The notes beneath the pieces were generated by a model that had not been told where the DNA came from, ran no database searches, and worked only from the letters and a program-made list of their open reading frames with translations. Source: Nitrincola salilacus (GTDB lineage Bacteria; Pseudomonadota; Gammaproteobacteria; Pseudomonadales; Balneatricaceae). Taken from it: a DNA stretch of 64,000 nucleotides. Every line of letters starts with the position of its first letter. Positions within the stretch are counted from its first letter, which is position 1. The stretch covers positions 1,922,001 to 1,986,000 of the forward strand of contig NZ_CP176580.1 of the NCBI RefSeq assembly GCF_046271865.1, read 5' to 3'. Of the stretch, positions 6,744-16,226 are shown one piece after another. The position numbers and the translations under genes were made by a program.

Positions 6744-9344
6744 ATGAATACTGAATACCGCAAACCTCTGCCCGGCACATCGCTGGACTACTTTGATACA
6801 CGTGCCGCTGTCGATGCGATCCAGCCTGGCGCGTATGATCAGCTACCTTACACCTCACGCGTACTGGCTGAGCAGTTGGTTCGCCGCTGCGAGCCGCAGG
6901 ATCTGACGGATTCACTCAGGCAGTTGATCGAGCGCAAGCAGGAACTGGACTTTCCCTGGTATCCGGCGCGCGTAGTATGCCATGACATTCTGGGCCAGAC
7001 CGCTCTGGTCGATCTGGCTGGTCTGCGTGATGCTATCGCCGACATGGGTGGTGATCCGTCCAAGGTTAACCCGGTGGTGCCTACCCAGTTGATCGTGGAT
7101 CACTCCCTGGCGGTCGAAGCCGCGGGTTTTGATCCGGATGCCTTTGACAAAAACCGCGCCATTGAAGATCGCCGTAATGAAGACCGTTTTCACTTCATTG
7201 AGTGGACCAAAACCGCTTTTGAAAACGTTGATGTGATTCCTGCAGGTAACGGCATCATGCACCAGATCAACCTGGAGAAGATGTCTCCGGTGATTCAGGT
7301 GCGTCCGGATGCTAACGGAAAGTCAGTAGCTTTCCCGGATACCTGTGTCGGTACCGATTCACATACCCCGCACGTGGATGCATTGGGTGTTATCGCTGTT
7401 GGTGTCGGTGGTCTTGAAGCCGAAACCGTAATGCTGGGTCTGCCATCCATGATGCGTCTGCCCGATATCGTCGGCGTGGAGTTGGTTGGCAAGCGTCAGC
7501 CCGGTATCACTGCCACTGACATCGTTCTGGCCATGACTGAGTTCCTGCGCAAAGAGCGTGTAGTGGGTGCCTATCTGGAATTCTTCGGTGAAGGGGCATC
7601 CAGCCTGACCATCGGTGACCGTGCCACTATCTCCAACATGACACCGGAATACGGTGCCACTGCTGGCATGTTTTATATAGATGAACAGACTATCGACTAC
7701 CTGAAGTTGACCGGTCGTGAGCCTGAGCAGGTGGCGCTGGTGGAAAGCTACGCCAAGACCACAGGCCTCTGGGCTGACACGCTGGCAAAAGCCGTATACC
7801 CACGAGTGCTGAAGTTTGATCTGTCCAGTGTAGTGCGTACCATGGCTGGCCCCTCCAACCCGCATGCTCGTGTCTCCACCAGTGATCTGGCGGCCAAGGG
7901 CATTGCCGGTAAATGGGAAGAGAAAGAGGGCGAAATGCCCGATGGTGCCGTGATCATCGCCGCCATCACCAGTTGTACCAACACCTCCAACCCACGCAAT
8001 GTAGTGGCGGCTGGCCTGCTGGCGAAAAAAGCCAATGAGCTGGGTCTGATCCGCAAGCCCTGGGTTAAATCTTCTTTTGCGCCAGGCTCTAAGGTTGCCA
8101 GACTCTATCTGGAAGAAGCCGGTCTGCTGAGCGAGTTGGAAAAGCTCGGTTTTGGTATCGTGGCTTATGCCTGCACCACCTGTAACGGCATGTCTGGTGC
8201 ACTGGATCCCAAAATCCAGCAGGAGATCATCGAGCGTGACCTCTATGCCACAGCGGTGCTGTCTGGTAACCGTAACTTTGATGGTCGTATCCATCCTTAC
8301 GCGAAACAGGCATTTCTGGCTTCACCGCCGCTGGTCGTTGCCTACGCCATTGCCGGTACCATCCGTTTTGATATCGAGAAAGACGTACTAGGCACCGACA
8401 AGAATGGCAACCCGATTACGCTGAAGGATATCTGGCCGTCTGACGAAGAGATTGATGCACTGGTCAAAACCAGCGTCAAGCCGGAGCAGTTCCAGCAGAT
8501 CTACATCCCGATGTTTGACCTGGATCGTGGCGAAGCTGCCAAAAGCCCACTGTATGACTGGCGCCCGATGTCCACCTATATCCGTCGTCCGCCATACTGG
8601 GAAGGTGCTCTGGCAGGTGAGCGCACCATGAAGGGGATGCGCCCGCTGGCAGTGTTGCCTGACAACATCACCACCGACCACCTGTCGCCATCCAATGCGA
8701 TCATGATGGACAGCGCCGCGGGTGAATATCTACACAAGATGGGTGTGCCGGAAGAGGACTTCAACTCTTATGCCACTCACCGTGGTGATCACCTGACCGC
8801 TCAGCGTGCGACCTTCGCTAACCCGAAACTGATCAATGAAATGGCCGTGGTGGATGGTCAGGTCAAGCAGGGATCACTGGCACGCGTGGAACCTGAAGGC
8901 AAGGTGATGCGCATGTGGGAAGCGATCGAGACCTATATGGAGCGCAAGCAGCCGCTGATTATCGTGGCCGGTGCCGATTATGGTCAGGGCTCTTCACGTG
9001 ACTGGGCGGCGAAGGGCGTACGCCTGGCGGGTGTTGAGGTGATCGCAGCAGAAGGCTTTGAGCGTATTCACCGCACCAACCTGATCGGTATGGGTGTGTT
9101 GCCGCTGCAGTTCGAAGTCGGTACCACGCGCAAAACCCTGGGTCTGGACGGCACAGAAACCTACGACGTGGAAGGTGAGCTGAAGCCACGCGGCACTATG
9201 ACTCTGGTGATCAATCGCAAGAGTGGTGAGCAGGTTAAAGTGCCTATGCTGTGTCGTCTGGATACGGCGGCTGAAGTGCATGTCTATAAGGCGGGCGGTG
9301 TATTGCAGCGCTTTGCCCAGGACTTTCTGGAAGGGAGTGTCTGA
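6744..9344 (+). CDS. acnD: 2-methylcitrate dehydratase, Fe/S-dependent (AcnD type)
   Basis: 866 residues of the aconitase family. The [4Fe-4S] ligands are a first cysteine in ITSCTNTSNPRN and two more in ACTTCNGMSG. The C-terminal swivel domain is present (TTDHLSPSNAI, YGQGSSRDWAAKG). AcnD dehydrates 2-methylcitrate and depends on PrpF, the next gene. Together they replace PrpD. I chose ATG 6744, whose product starts MNTEYRKPLPGT like other AcnD proteins. An in-frame GTG at 6729 is possible. Both have weak ribosome sites. Confidence 0.93.
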   Translation: MNTEYRKPLPGTSLDYFDTRAAVDAIQPGAYDQLPYTSRVLAEQLVRRCEPQDLTDSLRQLIERKQELDFPWYPARVVCHDILGQTALVDLAGLRDAIADMGGDPSKVNPVVPTQLIVDHSLAVEAAGFDPDAFDKNRAIEDRRNEDRFHFIEWTKTAFENVDVIPAGNGIMHQINLEKMSPVIQVRPDANGKSVAFPDTCVGTDSHTPHVDALGVIAVGVGGLEAETVMLGLPSMMRLPDIVGVELVGKRQPGITATDIVLAMTEFLRKERVVGAYLEFFGEGASSLTIGDRATISNMTPEYGATAGMFYIDEQTIDYLKLTGREPEQVALVESYAKTTGLWADTLAKAVYPRVLKFDLSSVVRTMAGPSNPHARVSTSDLAAKGIAGKWEEKEGEMPDGAVIIAAITSCTNTSNPRNVVAAGLLAKKANELGLIRKPWVKSSFAPGSKVARLYLEEAGLLSELEKLGFGIVAYACTTCNGMSGALDPKIQQEIIERDLYATAVLSGNRNFDGRIHPYAKQAFLASPPLVVAYAIAGTIRFDIEKDVLGTDKNGNPITLKDIWPSDEEIDALVKTSVKPEQFQQIYIPMFDLDRGEAAKSPLYDWRPMSTYIRRPPYWEGALAGERTMKGMRPLAVLPDNITTDHLSPSNAIMMDSAAGEYLHKMGVPEEDFNSYATHRGDHLTAQRATFANPKLINEMAVVDGQVKQGSLARVEPEGKVMRMWEAIETYMERKQPLIIVAGADYGQGSSRDWAAKGVRLAGVEVIAAEGFERIHRTNLIGMGVLPLQFEVGTTRKTLGLDGTETYDVEGELKPRGTMTLVINRKSGEQVKVPMLCRLDTAAEVHVYKAGGVLQRFAQDFLEGSV

Positions 9345-9345
9345 T

Positions 9346-10536
9346 ATGTCGCAAGCACCCCAGATCAAAATCCCCGCCACCTATATGCGTGGTGGCACCT
9401 CCAAGGGGGTCTTTTTCAGCCTGAGTGATCTGCCTGAAGCTGCGCAGGTGCCAGGTGCAGCGCGTGACAGAGTCCTGATGCGTGTGATCGGCAGCCCCGA
9501 CCCCTATGGTCAGCAGATAGACGGCATGGGTGGTGCGACTTCCAGCACCTCGAAAACCGTGATTCTGGCGAAAAGCGAGCAGCCGGATCACGATGTGGAT
9601 TATCTGTTCGGGCAGGTTGCCATCAACAAGGCGTTTGTCGACTGGTCGGGCAACTGCGGCAACCTGACCGCTGCTGTGGGTGCCTTTGCGATCAGCAAGG
9701 GGCTGGTGGATGCCTCGCGTATTCCGGAAAACGGCATCTGCACGGTGCGCATCTGGCAGAAAAACATCAGTAAAACCATCATTGCCCATGTACCTATCAC
9801 TAACGGTGAAGTACAGGAAACCGGTGATTTTGAACTGGATGGCGTGACCTTTCCCGCCGCCGAGGTGGTGATCGAGTTTATGGATCCGGCTGATGGCGAA
9901 GGCTCCATGTTGCCAACCGGCAATGTGGTGGATGATCTGGACGTGCCCGCTGATGTTGTAAAGGGGGGCAGCATCAAGGTAACGATGATCAACGCCGGTA
10001 TTCCGACCATCTTCATCAATGCAGCCGATATCGGTTACACCGGTACGGAACTGCAGAAGGATATTAATGGGGATGCAGATGCGCTGGCGCGTTTTGAAAC
10101 CATGCGTGCCTATGGTGCCGTGAAGATGGGGCTGATAAAGGATATTGCCGAAGCGGCGGATCGTCAGCATATACCGAAGATCGCATTTGTTGCCCCGGCT
10201 ACCGACTATACCGCATCAAGTGGCAAGGCGATTGCTGCCGGTGAGATAGATCTCTGTGTGCGTGCACTGTCGATGGGCAAGCTGCACCATGCGATGATGG
10301 GTACAGCATCTGTGGCGATCGCGACGGCGGCAGCGGTACCCGGTACGCTGGTGAATCTGGCTGCCGGTGGCGTTGAGCGTGATGCTGTCACCTTCGGCCA
10401 TCCATCCGGAACACTGCGTGTCGGTGCCGCTGCCACGCAGGTGGATGGCGAATGGACAGCCACCAAGGCGGTCATGAGCCGCAGTGCACGTGTGCTGATG
10501 GAAGGGTGGGTCAGGGTGCCGGGCGATACGCTTTAG
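9346..10536 (+). CDS. prpF: 2-methylaconitate cis-trans isomerase
   Basis: 396 residues. PrpF isomerises the 2-methylaconitate made by AcnD so that housekeeping aconitase can hydrate it. Family marks are the N-terminal YMRGGTSKGVFF, the GSPDPYGQQIDGMGGATSSTSKT block and WSGNCGNLTAAVGAFA. The diaminopimelate-epimerase-like fold uses acid/base residues rather than cysteines. ATG 9346 sits one base after the acnD stop with GGAAGGGAG upstream. A longer in-frame start inside acnD is unlikely. Confidence 0.94.
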   Translation: MSQAPQIKIPATYMRGGTSKGVFFSLSDLPEAAQVPGAARDRVLMRVIGSPDPYGQQIDGMGGATSSTSKTVILAKSEQPDHDVDYLFGQVAINKAFVDWSGNCGNLTAAVGAFAISKGLVDASRIPENGICTVRIWQKNISKTIIAHVPITNGEVQETGDFELDGVTFPAAEVVIEFMDPADGEGSMLPTGNVVDDLDVPADVVKGGSIKVTMINAGIPTIFINAADIGYTGTELQKDINGDADALARFETMRAYGAVKMGLIKDIAEAADRQHIPKIAFVAPATDYTASSGKAIAAGEIDLCVRALSMGKLHHAMMGTASVAIATAAAVPGTLVNLAAGGVERDAVTFGHPSGTLRVGAAATQVDGEWTATKAVMSRSARVLMEGWVRVPGDTL

Positions 10537-10539
10537 GGT

Positions 10540-10561
10540 GCCTTTAAGGAGCCTTTAAGGA
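10540..10561. repeat. Two tandem 11-bp repeats
   Basis: GCCTTTAAGGA occurs twice head to tail right after the prpF stop, in the short gap between convergent prpF and finR. No terminator hairpin is evident here. Confidence 0.6.
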
Positions 10562-10569
10562 AAGCAGGA

Positions 10570-11445
10570 CTATACCTCGCAGAAGTTGATCCACTCCTGC
10601 AGTGCCTTACTGAGAAACTTGTGTTGATGCTGAACCAGATAGAACTGCCTGTCCAATGGACGGCCGGGCAGTTCCAGTGGCACAAGTGCTCCGCGGCGGA
10701 TATTGTCCTCCACAGACAGACGGGACAGGCATCCCAGCCCCAGCCCTGATTCAACGGCGCGCTTGATCGCTTCAGTATGTTGTAGCTCAAGTGGTGGCTT
10801 GAGCTCTGCGATCAGACCATGCATGGCGCGATCAAATGTCTGGCGCGTGCCTGAACCGGGCTCGCGCAGTATCCAGTCTGTTGCCAGTATATCCTCATCG
10901 CTCAAGGTGCCCTTCTCGGCCAGAGGGTGCTGCGGTGAGCAAAACACTACCAGTTCATCTTTGGTCCAGGGGGTCAGTGTCAGATCCGGGTGGTTCAGTT
11001 CACCTTCGATCATGCCCAGATCCAATTCGAAATTGGCGACTTTTTCAATAATACTGGCAGTATTGGCAACCTGCAGGCGTACACTGGCCTGAGGGTAGGC
11101 GGCCCGGTAGCGGGTCAGAATGCCGACGGCAAGATAGTTACCTATGGTCAGGGTGGCACCGATATTGAGTGAGCCCAGAGCAGAGCGTTGCTGCAGGTGC
11201 TGCTCCAGTTCGCGTGCCTGATCCAGCAGAGCTTCAGCCAGAGGGCGGATAGCGCGGCCAAGGTCATTCAGCACCAGTCGTTTGCCAACGCGATCAAACA
11301 GCTGAATCTCATATTGATTCTCCAGCTCCTTGAGCGCATTACTCGCAGCCGACTGAGAGAGGTTGAGCTGTTCGGCAGCACGGCTGACATTTGCAGTGCG
11401 GGCGGTTTCGATAAACACATCAAGTTGGCGCAGGGTAAATTTCAT
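10570..11445 (-). CDS. finR: LysR-family regulator, FinR-like
   Basis: A 291-residue LysR regulator with an N-terminal winged helix (about residues 3-60: FIETARTANVSRAAEQLNLSQSAASNALKELE) and a substrate-binding-type effector domain (GSLNIGATLTIGNYL onward). It is divergent from the ferredoxin-NADP reductase gene. In Pseudomonas putida FinR is the LysR activator encoded next to fpr and needed for its induction by oxidative stress and other signals. Arrangement and family support the name; the inducing signal is inferred. Confidence 0.75.
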   Translation of the reverse strand: MKFTLRQLDVFIETARTANVSRAAEQLNLSQSAASNALKELENQYEIQLFDRVGKRLVLNDLGRAIRPLAEALLDQARELEQHLQQRSALGSLNIGATLTIGNYLAVGILTRYRAAYPQASVRLQVANTASIIEKVANFELDLGMIEGELNHPDLTLTPWTKDELVVFCSPQHPLAEKGTLSDEDILATDWILREPGSGTRQTFDRAMHGLIAELKPPLELQHTEAIKRAVESGLGLGCLSRLSVEDNIRRGALVPLELPGRPLDRQFYLVQHQHKFLSKALQEWINFCEV

Positions 11446-11571
11446 AGTTATAAAATCGATATGGATTATTCAAATTACTCATTTTTTAAATAATAGATAA
11501 GTGTTTAAACTATGTGCAAGTAATAATTTCAGCGCTTACAGCTTTACAGCGCGAGACAAGGGGTCTGACAA
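11446..11571. promoter_or_regulatory. Divergent finR-fpr control region
   Basis: 126 bp, markedly AT-rich (11450-11520), between the two divergent start codons. By analogy with P. putida it should contain the FinR site and the fpr promoter. I could not pick a single convincing LysR box. Confidence 0.45.
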
Positions 11572-12342
11572 ATGGCAAATCTGCACAAAGAGCGAGTGCT
11601 GGATGTACAGCACTGGAATGACACACTGTTCAGTTTCAAGACAACACGTGATCCCGGTTTTCGTTTCAAAAACGGCCACTTCACGATGCTGGGGCTGGAA
11701 GTGGATGGCAAACCTCTGCTGCGTGCCTACAGCATTGCCAGCGCGAACTATGAAGAGGAACTCGAGTTCTTCAGCATCAAGGTAGCCGATGGCCCGCTGA
11801 CCTCACGCCTGCAGCAGATCCAGCCCGGTGATGAGATCTTTATCAGTCGCAAACCGACCGGCACGCTTCTGACCGACTTCCTGCTGCCAGGCAAGAATCT
11901 GTATCTGCTTGCCACCGGAACCGGTCTGGCACCCTTCATGAGCATCATCAAGGACCCTGAGGTCTATGAAGCTTATGAGAAAGTGATTCTGGTCCATGGC
12001 GTGCGCTTCGTCTCTGAGTTGGCATACCAGAAGGATATTACCGAAGTACTGCCGAACAATGAGTTCTTTGGTGAGTATATCCAGAATCAATTGCACTACT
12101 ATCCTACGGTAACCCGTGAGCCTTATGTGAACCAGGGCCGCCTGACCGATCTGATGCGCTCCGGCAAGCTGTTTGAAGATCTTGGCATTCCTGCGCCAAA
12201 CCTGCAGGATGATCGTTTCATGATCTGTGGTAGCCCAGCAATGCTGAAGGACACAACTTCCGTACTCGATGACTGGGGCTTCAAAGAGACGCGTCAGGGT
12301 GTTCACGGCGAGTATGTGATCGAGCGCGCGTTTGTAGACTGA
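11572..12342 (+). CDS. fpr: Ferredoxin--NADP+ reductase
   Basis: 256 residues, typical of bacterial subclass-I Fpr. It exchanges electrons between NADPH and ferredoxin or flavodoxin through FAD. FAD binding is shown by LRAYSIAS (the RxYS motif) and EFFSIKV, followed by DGPLTSRL. The NADP(H) part has GTGLAPFMSI and MICGSPAM. The C-terminus ends in GEYVIERAFVD, the aromatic-containing tail of this subclass. AAGGGG precedes ATG 11572. A strong terminator follows. Confidence 0.92.
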   Translation: MANLHKERVLDVQHWNDTLFSFKTTRDPGFRFKNGHFTMLGLEVDGKPLLRAYSIASANYEEELEFFSIKVADGPLTSRLQQIQPGDEIFISRKPTGTLLTDFLLPGKNLYLLATGTGLAPFMSIIKDPEVYEAYEKVILVHGVRFVSELAYQKDITEVLPNNEFFGEYIQNQLHYYPTVTREPYVNQGRLTDLMRSGKLFEDLGIPAPNLQDDRFMICGSPAMLKDTTSVLDDWGFKETRQGVHGEYVIERAFVD

Positions 12343-12348
12343 TATACC

Positions 12349-12400
12349 CGACCTGTTAAGGGTGCTCTATTCAGGGCGCTCTTAACAGGTCGTTCTGATT
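12349..12400 (+). terminator. Rho-independent terminator after fpr
   Basis: CGACCTGTTAAG (12349-12360) pairs perfectly with CTTAACAGGTCG (12381-12392). The stem is 12 bp and is followed by a T-rich stretch. Confidence 0.8.
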
Positions 12401-12573
12401 TTATATTTCCTTCCCTGTTATCCATCCCCTTAGCTGTGCAGTTATGATAGCTGTGTCATACTGCGTTCACATTTCTGGCCCCCCATCCTGATCTCGGCGA
12501 TGTGTCGGGCCTGTTCTGTTCAATATATTCAAAGCGCAATTAAGGTCAGTTTGGTTCAGGGAGCTTTTCCGAG

Positions 12574-14412
12574 ATGCTGAGACGTTTTGTATTACCGCTG
12601 GTATTGCTGGTGCTGGCCTATGGTTTCTGGGCCAGTTCTGAGTTCAAGGAAGTAGCGGCCGGGGTCGCTTTGTTTCTGTTTGGCATGATGTGTCTGGAGG
12701 AGGGGTTCAAGGCCTTTACCGGCGGCACACTCGAAGTGCTGTTGCGTAAATCCACCGACCGGCTCTGGAAGAGTCTTGCCTTTGGTATCGGCAGTACGGC
12801 CCTGATGCAGTCCAGTACGCTGGTATCGCTGGTGACCATCTCTTTCGTCAGTGCCGAGATGATCACGCTCGCAGGCGGCATTGGTATCATTATCGGTGCG
12901 AACCTCGGTACCACCACCGGCGCCTGGCTGATTGCGGGGCTGGGGTTGCGAATCGATATCGGTGGTTATGCCATGCCGATGCTGGTGTTTGGCGTCATCT
13001 TCATGCTGCAGAAAAGCAAAAGTCTCAAAGGTGTAGGCTATCTGCTGTTGGGGGTTGGTTTCCTGTTCCTCGGTATTCACTTCATGAAGGAGGGGTTTGA
13101 AGCGCTGCAGCAGGGCTTTGATCTCTCAACCTTTGCCGTTTCAGGTTTTGCCGGAGTGTTGTTGTTCACACTGATTGGCATGCTGATCACCGTGATCATG
13201 CAATCGAGTCATGCCACCCTGCTGGTGATACTGACGGCTCTGGCAGCAGGGCAGGTGAGCTATGAGAATGCGCTGGCACTGGCGATAGGGGCCAATCTAG
13301 GTAGTGCTATCACGACGGCGCTGGGTGGGATGGCTGCCAACCTGGGTGGTAAGCGCCTTGCGTTTGCGCATCTGGGCTTCAATGTGATGACGGCAGTCGT
13401 CGGTATTGTTTTTATCAATCAGCTCGCCTGGCTGGTGGATCATGTGGCTGCACTGATCGGCATCGCGGAACAGGACCACATGCTGAAACTGGCACTGTTC
13501 CACACGCTGTTCAATCTGGTGGGTGTGCTCTTGATTCTGCCGGTGGTGAAACAGTTTGAGCAGTTGCTGACGCACTATGTCACCTTCGTGCCCTCTGGCT
13601 CCGAGAAACCGCTTTATCTCTACCCCGATGCGCTGGATACACCGAGCACAGCTATTACTGCCGTACGCAAGGAGGTAGAACATCTGTTTGATAACGCCTG
13701 GGGATTGCTGGCTCATGGCTTGAGCCTGCGACGGAGCGTGATCGACTCAGAGGACTCCTTGTCAGAAGCAGTGAAATACACGCGTCGCATCATGACGCTG
13801 GATGTAGATGATCTTTATGAGCAGAAGATCAAGAGTCTGCACAGTGATATCGTCTCCTTCATTGGTGAAGCTCAGTCGCGTGAAACCACGAAGAAAAGTG
13901 TGGAAGAGTTGTATCGATTGCGCCAGGCCAGCCGCGATATCGTTGAAGCAATCAAGGCAATGAAACACCTGCATAAGAATCTGAGTCGCTATGGCATGTC
14001 GCCAAACCCAGCCATTCGTGAGCGTTACGACTCCATGCGACTGGTGATGGCAAGGTTATTACGTGAGTTACGCCAACTACGTAAAGCAGAACCTGAAGAT
14101 GTCACAAATTTGTCATTGGACGCGCTCAGGGTTTCTCTGCAAAAATCCAGCCGTTCGCTGATGGATGAGATAGATGAGATGATCCGCCATCGGCGTTTTA
14201 CGGCCAGTGTTGCAACCTCAATCATGAATGATGAGGCCTATGCCAATGACATATGTCAGAGTTTGATTGATGCAGCGCAGGTATTGTTCTCTTCAGCCAC
14301 TAGAAATGTTGACGATCTGTTATCTCTGGACGAACATGAAATTCAGAGTATGGCGTCATCAAAGCAGCAGGATACGCTGCCACACGACCAATCAGGTGAA
14401 TCGCACTCATGA
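12574..14412 (+). CDS. Na/Pi cotransporter family protein with C-terminal PhoU-like domain
   Basis: 612 residues. The first 340 or so form a hydrophobic transporter with the two inverted-repeat signatures of the NptA/YjbB family: MQSSTLVSLVTISF with GANLGTTTGAWL, and MQSSHATLLVIL with GANLGSAITTALGG. The last 230 residues are charged and helical and resemble PhoU. It probably moves phosphate with sodium, or sets phosphate efflux, at the inner membrane. The gene overlaps the following coiled-coil gene by 4 nt. Confidence 0.88.
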   Translation: MLRRFVLPLVLLVLAYGFWASSEFKEVAAGVALFLFGMMCLEEGFKAFTGGTLEVLLRKSTDRLWKSLAFGIGSTALMQSSTLVSLVTISFVSAEMITLAGGIGIIIGANLGTTTGAWLIAGLGLRIDIGGYAMPMLVFGVIFMLQKSKSLKGVGYLLLGVGFLFLGIHFMKEGFEALQQGFDLSTFAVSGFAGVLLFTLIGMLITVIMQSSHATLLVILTALAAGQVSYENALALAIGANLGSAITTALGGMAANLGGKRLAFAHLGFNVMTAVVGIVFINQLAWLVDHVAALIGIAEQDHMLKLALFHTLFNLVGVLLILPVVKQFEQLLTHYVTFVPSGSEKPLYLYPDALDTPSTAITAVRKEVEHLFDNAWGLLAHGLSLRRSVIDSEDSLSEAVKYTRRIMTLDVDDLYEQKIKSLHSDIVSFIGEAQSRETTKKSVEELYRLRQASRDIVEAIKAMKHLHKNLSRYGMSPNPAIRERYDSMRLVMARLLRELRQLRKAEPEDVTNLSLDALRVSLQKSSRSLMDEIDEMIRHRRFTASVATSIMNDEAYANDICQSLIDAAQVLFSSATRNVDDLLSLDEHEIQSMASSKQQDTLPHDQSGESHS

Positions 14413-14684
14413 AAACGAAGAACCTTCTGTCACGCCTGACCCGATTTCTGGATGCGGATAACAAAACGCAGCTGAAAGAGATCAAATCGATTCGTGAACT
14501 GCTGAAGAAACTGAAGCAGAAAGAGCGCGATCTGAAGGAAAAGCTGGAGAAACGACCAGATCGTGAAGATGCGGATGATATCCGCATCAAACTGGATGTG
14601 ATCTACGCTCAGCGTATGAAGGGGCTTGATCGTGTCCGGCAGATCAAACAGGAGAGGGCGGCTAAAGCTAAGGCCTCGGAGTAG
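14409..14684 (+). CDS. Small coiled-coil protein
   Basis: 91 residues, almost wholly charged (Lys/Arg/Glu/Asp) with heptad-like leucines, so a single long coiled coil is likely. No known domain is recognised. The start overlaps the transporter stop (ATGA), which implies a coupled, perhaps accessory, role. Function unknown. Confidence 0.75.
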   Translation: MKTKNLLSRLTRFLDADNKTQLKEIKSIRELLKKLKQKERDLKEKLEKRPDREDADDIRIKLDVIYAQRMKGLDRVRQIKQERAAKAKASE

Positions 14685-14753
14685 TTTTGTCTCATGTATT
14701 CAGGTTGATGTGAAGGGTATATGTTTCCCGCGAATCCTGCCAACAAGCACACC

Positions 14754-15719
14754 CTAAACATTAACCTCTTCCATATCAGGATGTTCCATTAAATATGTTT
14801 TCCAAGACGAATCAATCACCCTCACCTCGTCTTCAATCCAACGCTTAAACTTCATTACTTTCTGATATTTATAATGAGGCGCTGGTGCCACAAGATAAAA
14901 ATCATATTGCGACTTCATATAGATCGGCAACGGGCAGATTAGCTGCCCCTTCTCGATCTGCTCATAAACCAAGCTATAACGCATCATAGCAAGACCTTGT
15001 CGAGACAGTAGCGCCTCAACCAGTGACGTGGAGTCCGCTACGTGCAAATTCGACTTCATCGGCATATCGTACATATTCAAAAAGCGTTGCAAAGTGGGCC
15101 ACACATGCTGCACATCTGGTCCAGTGTCGGTGATGATTGGAATATTAGCCAATTGTGTTTTAAGTGGTTCGTTCATGTTAATTAATGATGGATGACAAAC
15201 GAGTACCAAATACTCTTTTAATAAGAGTTGCGACTGTAACCCTGCATACTTCCCTCGACCTAATCGAATGCACAAATCCAAATCGTTATCGGTAAAGGCT
15301 GATAAATCAAGACTGGGGCTAAGACGAAGATTAATCTCAGGTTCCTGCGCTTGAAATCTACCCAAACGAGACACCAACCAACGACTGGAAAAAGAAGGCA
15401 GCGCACTGATCACCAAGGTATTGGGATTCAAATCTTCCGTAATCCCCCTTACACCTTCCTCCAATAGGGTGAACCCCTTTTCAATGTACTCAAACAAATA
15501 CTGTCCTTCTGAGGTCAGCACGACCTGGCGAGCGTGTCGTTCGAACAGCTCAACATCCAAGGCTTGTTCTAATGTTTTTATCTGCTGGCTCACCGCTGCT
15601 TGTGTCACAAAAAGATGCTCCGCTGCTGCCTTAAAGCTCAACGACTGAGCTGCATAGCGAAACGCCTGTAATGACTTTAACGGAGGTAAAGGGCGATTCG
15701 AAGACATCAGGCGCACCAT
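14754..15719 (-). CDS. LysR-family regulator, GcvA-like
   Basis: 321 residues. The N-terminus PPLKSLQAFRYAAQSLSFKAAAEHL plus TQAAVSQQIKTLE is the winged helix of the GcvA-type LysR group, followed by a periplasmic-binding-like effector domain (LDLCIRLGRGKYAGLQ). A start at 15707 is equally possible. It is divergent from the DUF1127 gene, which it may control. This segment, with the DUF1127 gene, looks more AT-rich than its neighbours, a possible sign of transfer. Confidence 0.82.
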   Translation of the reverse strand: MVRLMSSNRPLPPLKSLQAFRYAAQSLSFKAAAEHLFVTQAAVSQQIKTLEQALDVELFERHARQVVLTSEGQYLFEYIEKGFTLLEEGVRGITEDLNPNTLVISALPSFSSRWLVSRLGRFQAQEPEINLRLSPSLDLSAFTDNDLDLCIRLGRGKYAGLQSQLLLKEYLVLVCHPSLINMNEPLKTQLANIPIITDTGPDVQHVWPTLQRFLNMYDMPMKSNLHVADSTSLVEALLSRQGLAMMRYSLVYEQIEKGQLICPLPIYMKSQYDFYLVAPAPHYKYQKVMKFKRWIEDEVRVIDSSWKTYLMEHPDMEEVNV

Positions 15720-15838
15720 TCATAGTTAAGTTTTTCTAAATTATAAGACGATTTTTCTCGTTTGTCTCACATCATTTTATAGCCGATTATTTGAGCATGA
15801 ATAGATCAGCCTGCTTAACAAATAAGAGGACTAATATC

Positions 15839-16081
15839 ATGAAAGCCTGCTCATCACAAGAAATAGACAGCATCAAAAACAGCCACTTAGATATAAGCGT
15901 CTGCTGCAAAGAGACATTAGATAATCTAAAAGGAAAACCATGGAAAGCGCTTTTCAAAAAAATTGCTCATAACTGGCGTACCAGAAGCGAGCTGAGCCGC
16001 TTAAACGAAGATCAACTGAAAGACATAGGCTTAACCGCCGAAGATGTGGATCACGAAATTCATAAACCACTATGGAGATGA
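15839..16081 (+). CDS. DUF1127 family protein
   Basis: 80 residues from ATG 15839, which has AGAGGA 8 bp upstream. An in-frame ATG at 15791 lacks a ribosome site. The C-terminal half carries the DUF1127/YjiS signature: W-R-T-R-S-E-L-S-R-L-N-E-D-Q-L-K-D-I-G-L, then E. Family members are small regulators, several reported to bind RNA or affect phosphate and carbon metabolism. The N-terminal half is cysteine-containing and not conserved. A terminator follows at once. Confidence 0.78.
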   Translation: MKACSSQEIDSIKNSHLDISVCCKETLDNLKGKPWKALFKKIAHNWRTRSELSRLNEDQLKDIGLTAEDVDHEIHKPLWR

Positions 16082-16087
16082 TTGATC

Positions 16088-16120
16088 AGGCCTGCATCAA
16101 CAACTGATGCAGGCCTTCAT
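16088..16120 (+). terminator. Terminator after the DUF1127 gene
   Basis: AGGCCTGCATCA pairs with TGATGCAGGCCT around a 5-base loop: a 12-bp perfect stem (16088-16116) followed by TTCATTGT. Confidence 0.65.
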
Positions 16121-16226
16121 TGTGAAACAACGGGCATGAGATAAATCTCACTTTAAAGGTGATTTTTTGAAGGTGTTGGTGTTCCATAGGGGACTTGATC
16201 ACATCATCTCTAAGGAAAGTGCTCTC

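Noticed and set aside
7359..8294. Long minus-strand frame (311 codons) opposite acnD
   Set aside because: It lies wholly antisense to a well-supported gene, and its translation has no domain. Such mirror frames come from codon bias of the real gene.
9244..10170. Minus-strand frame of 308 codons opposite prpF
   Set aside because: Antisense shadow with no ribosome site and no recognisable product.
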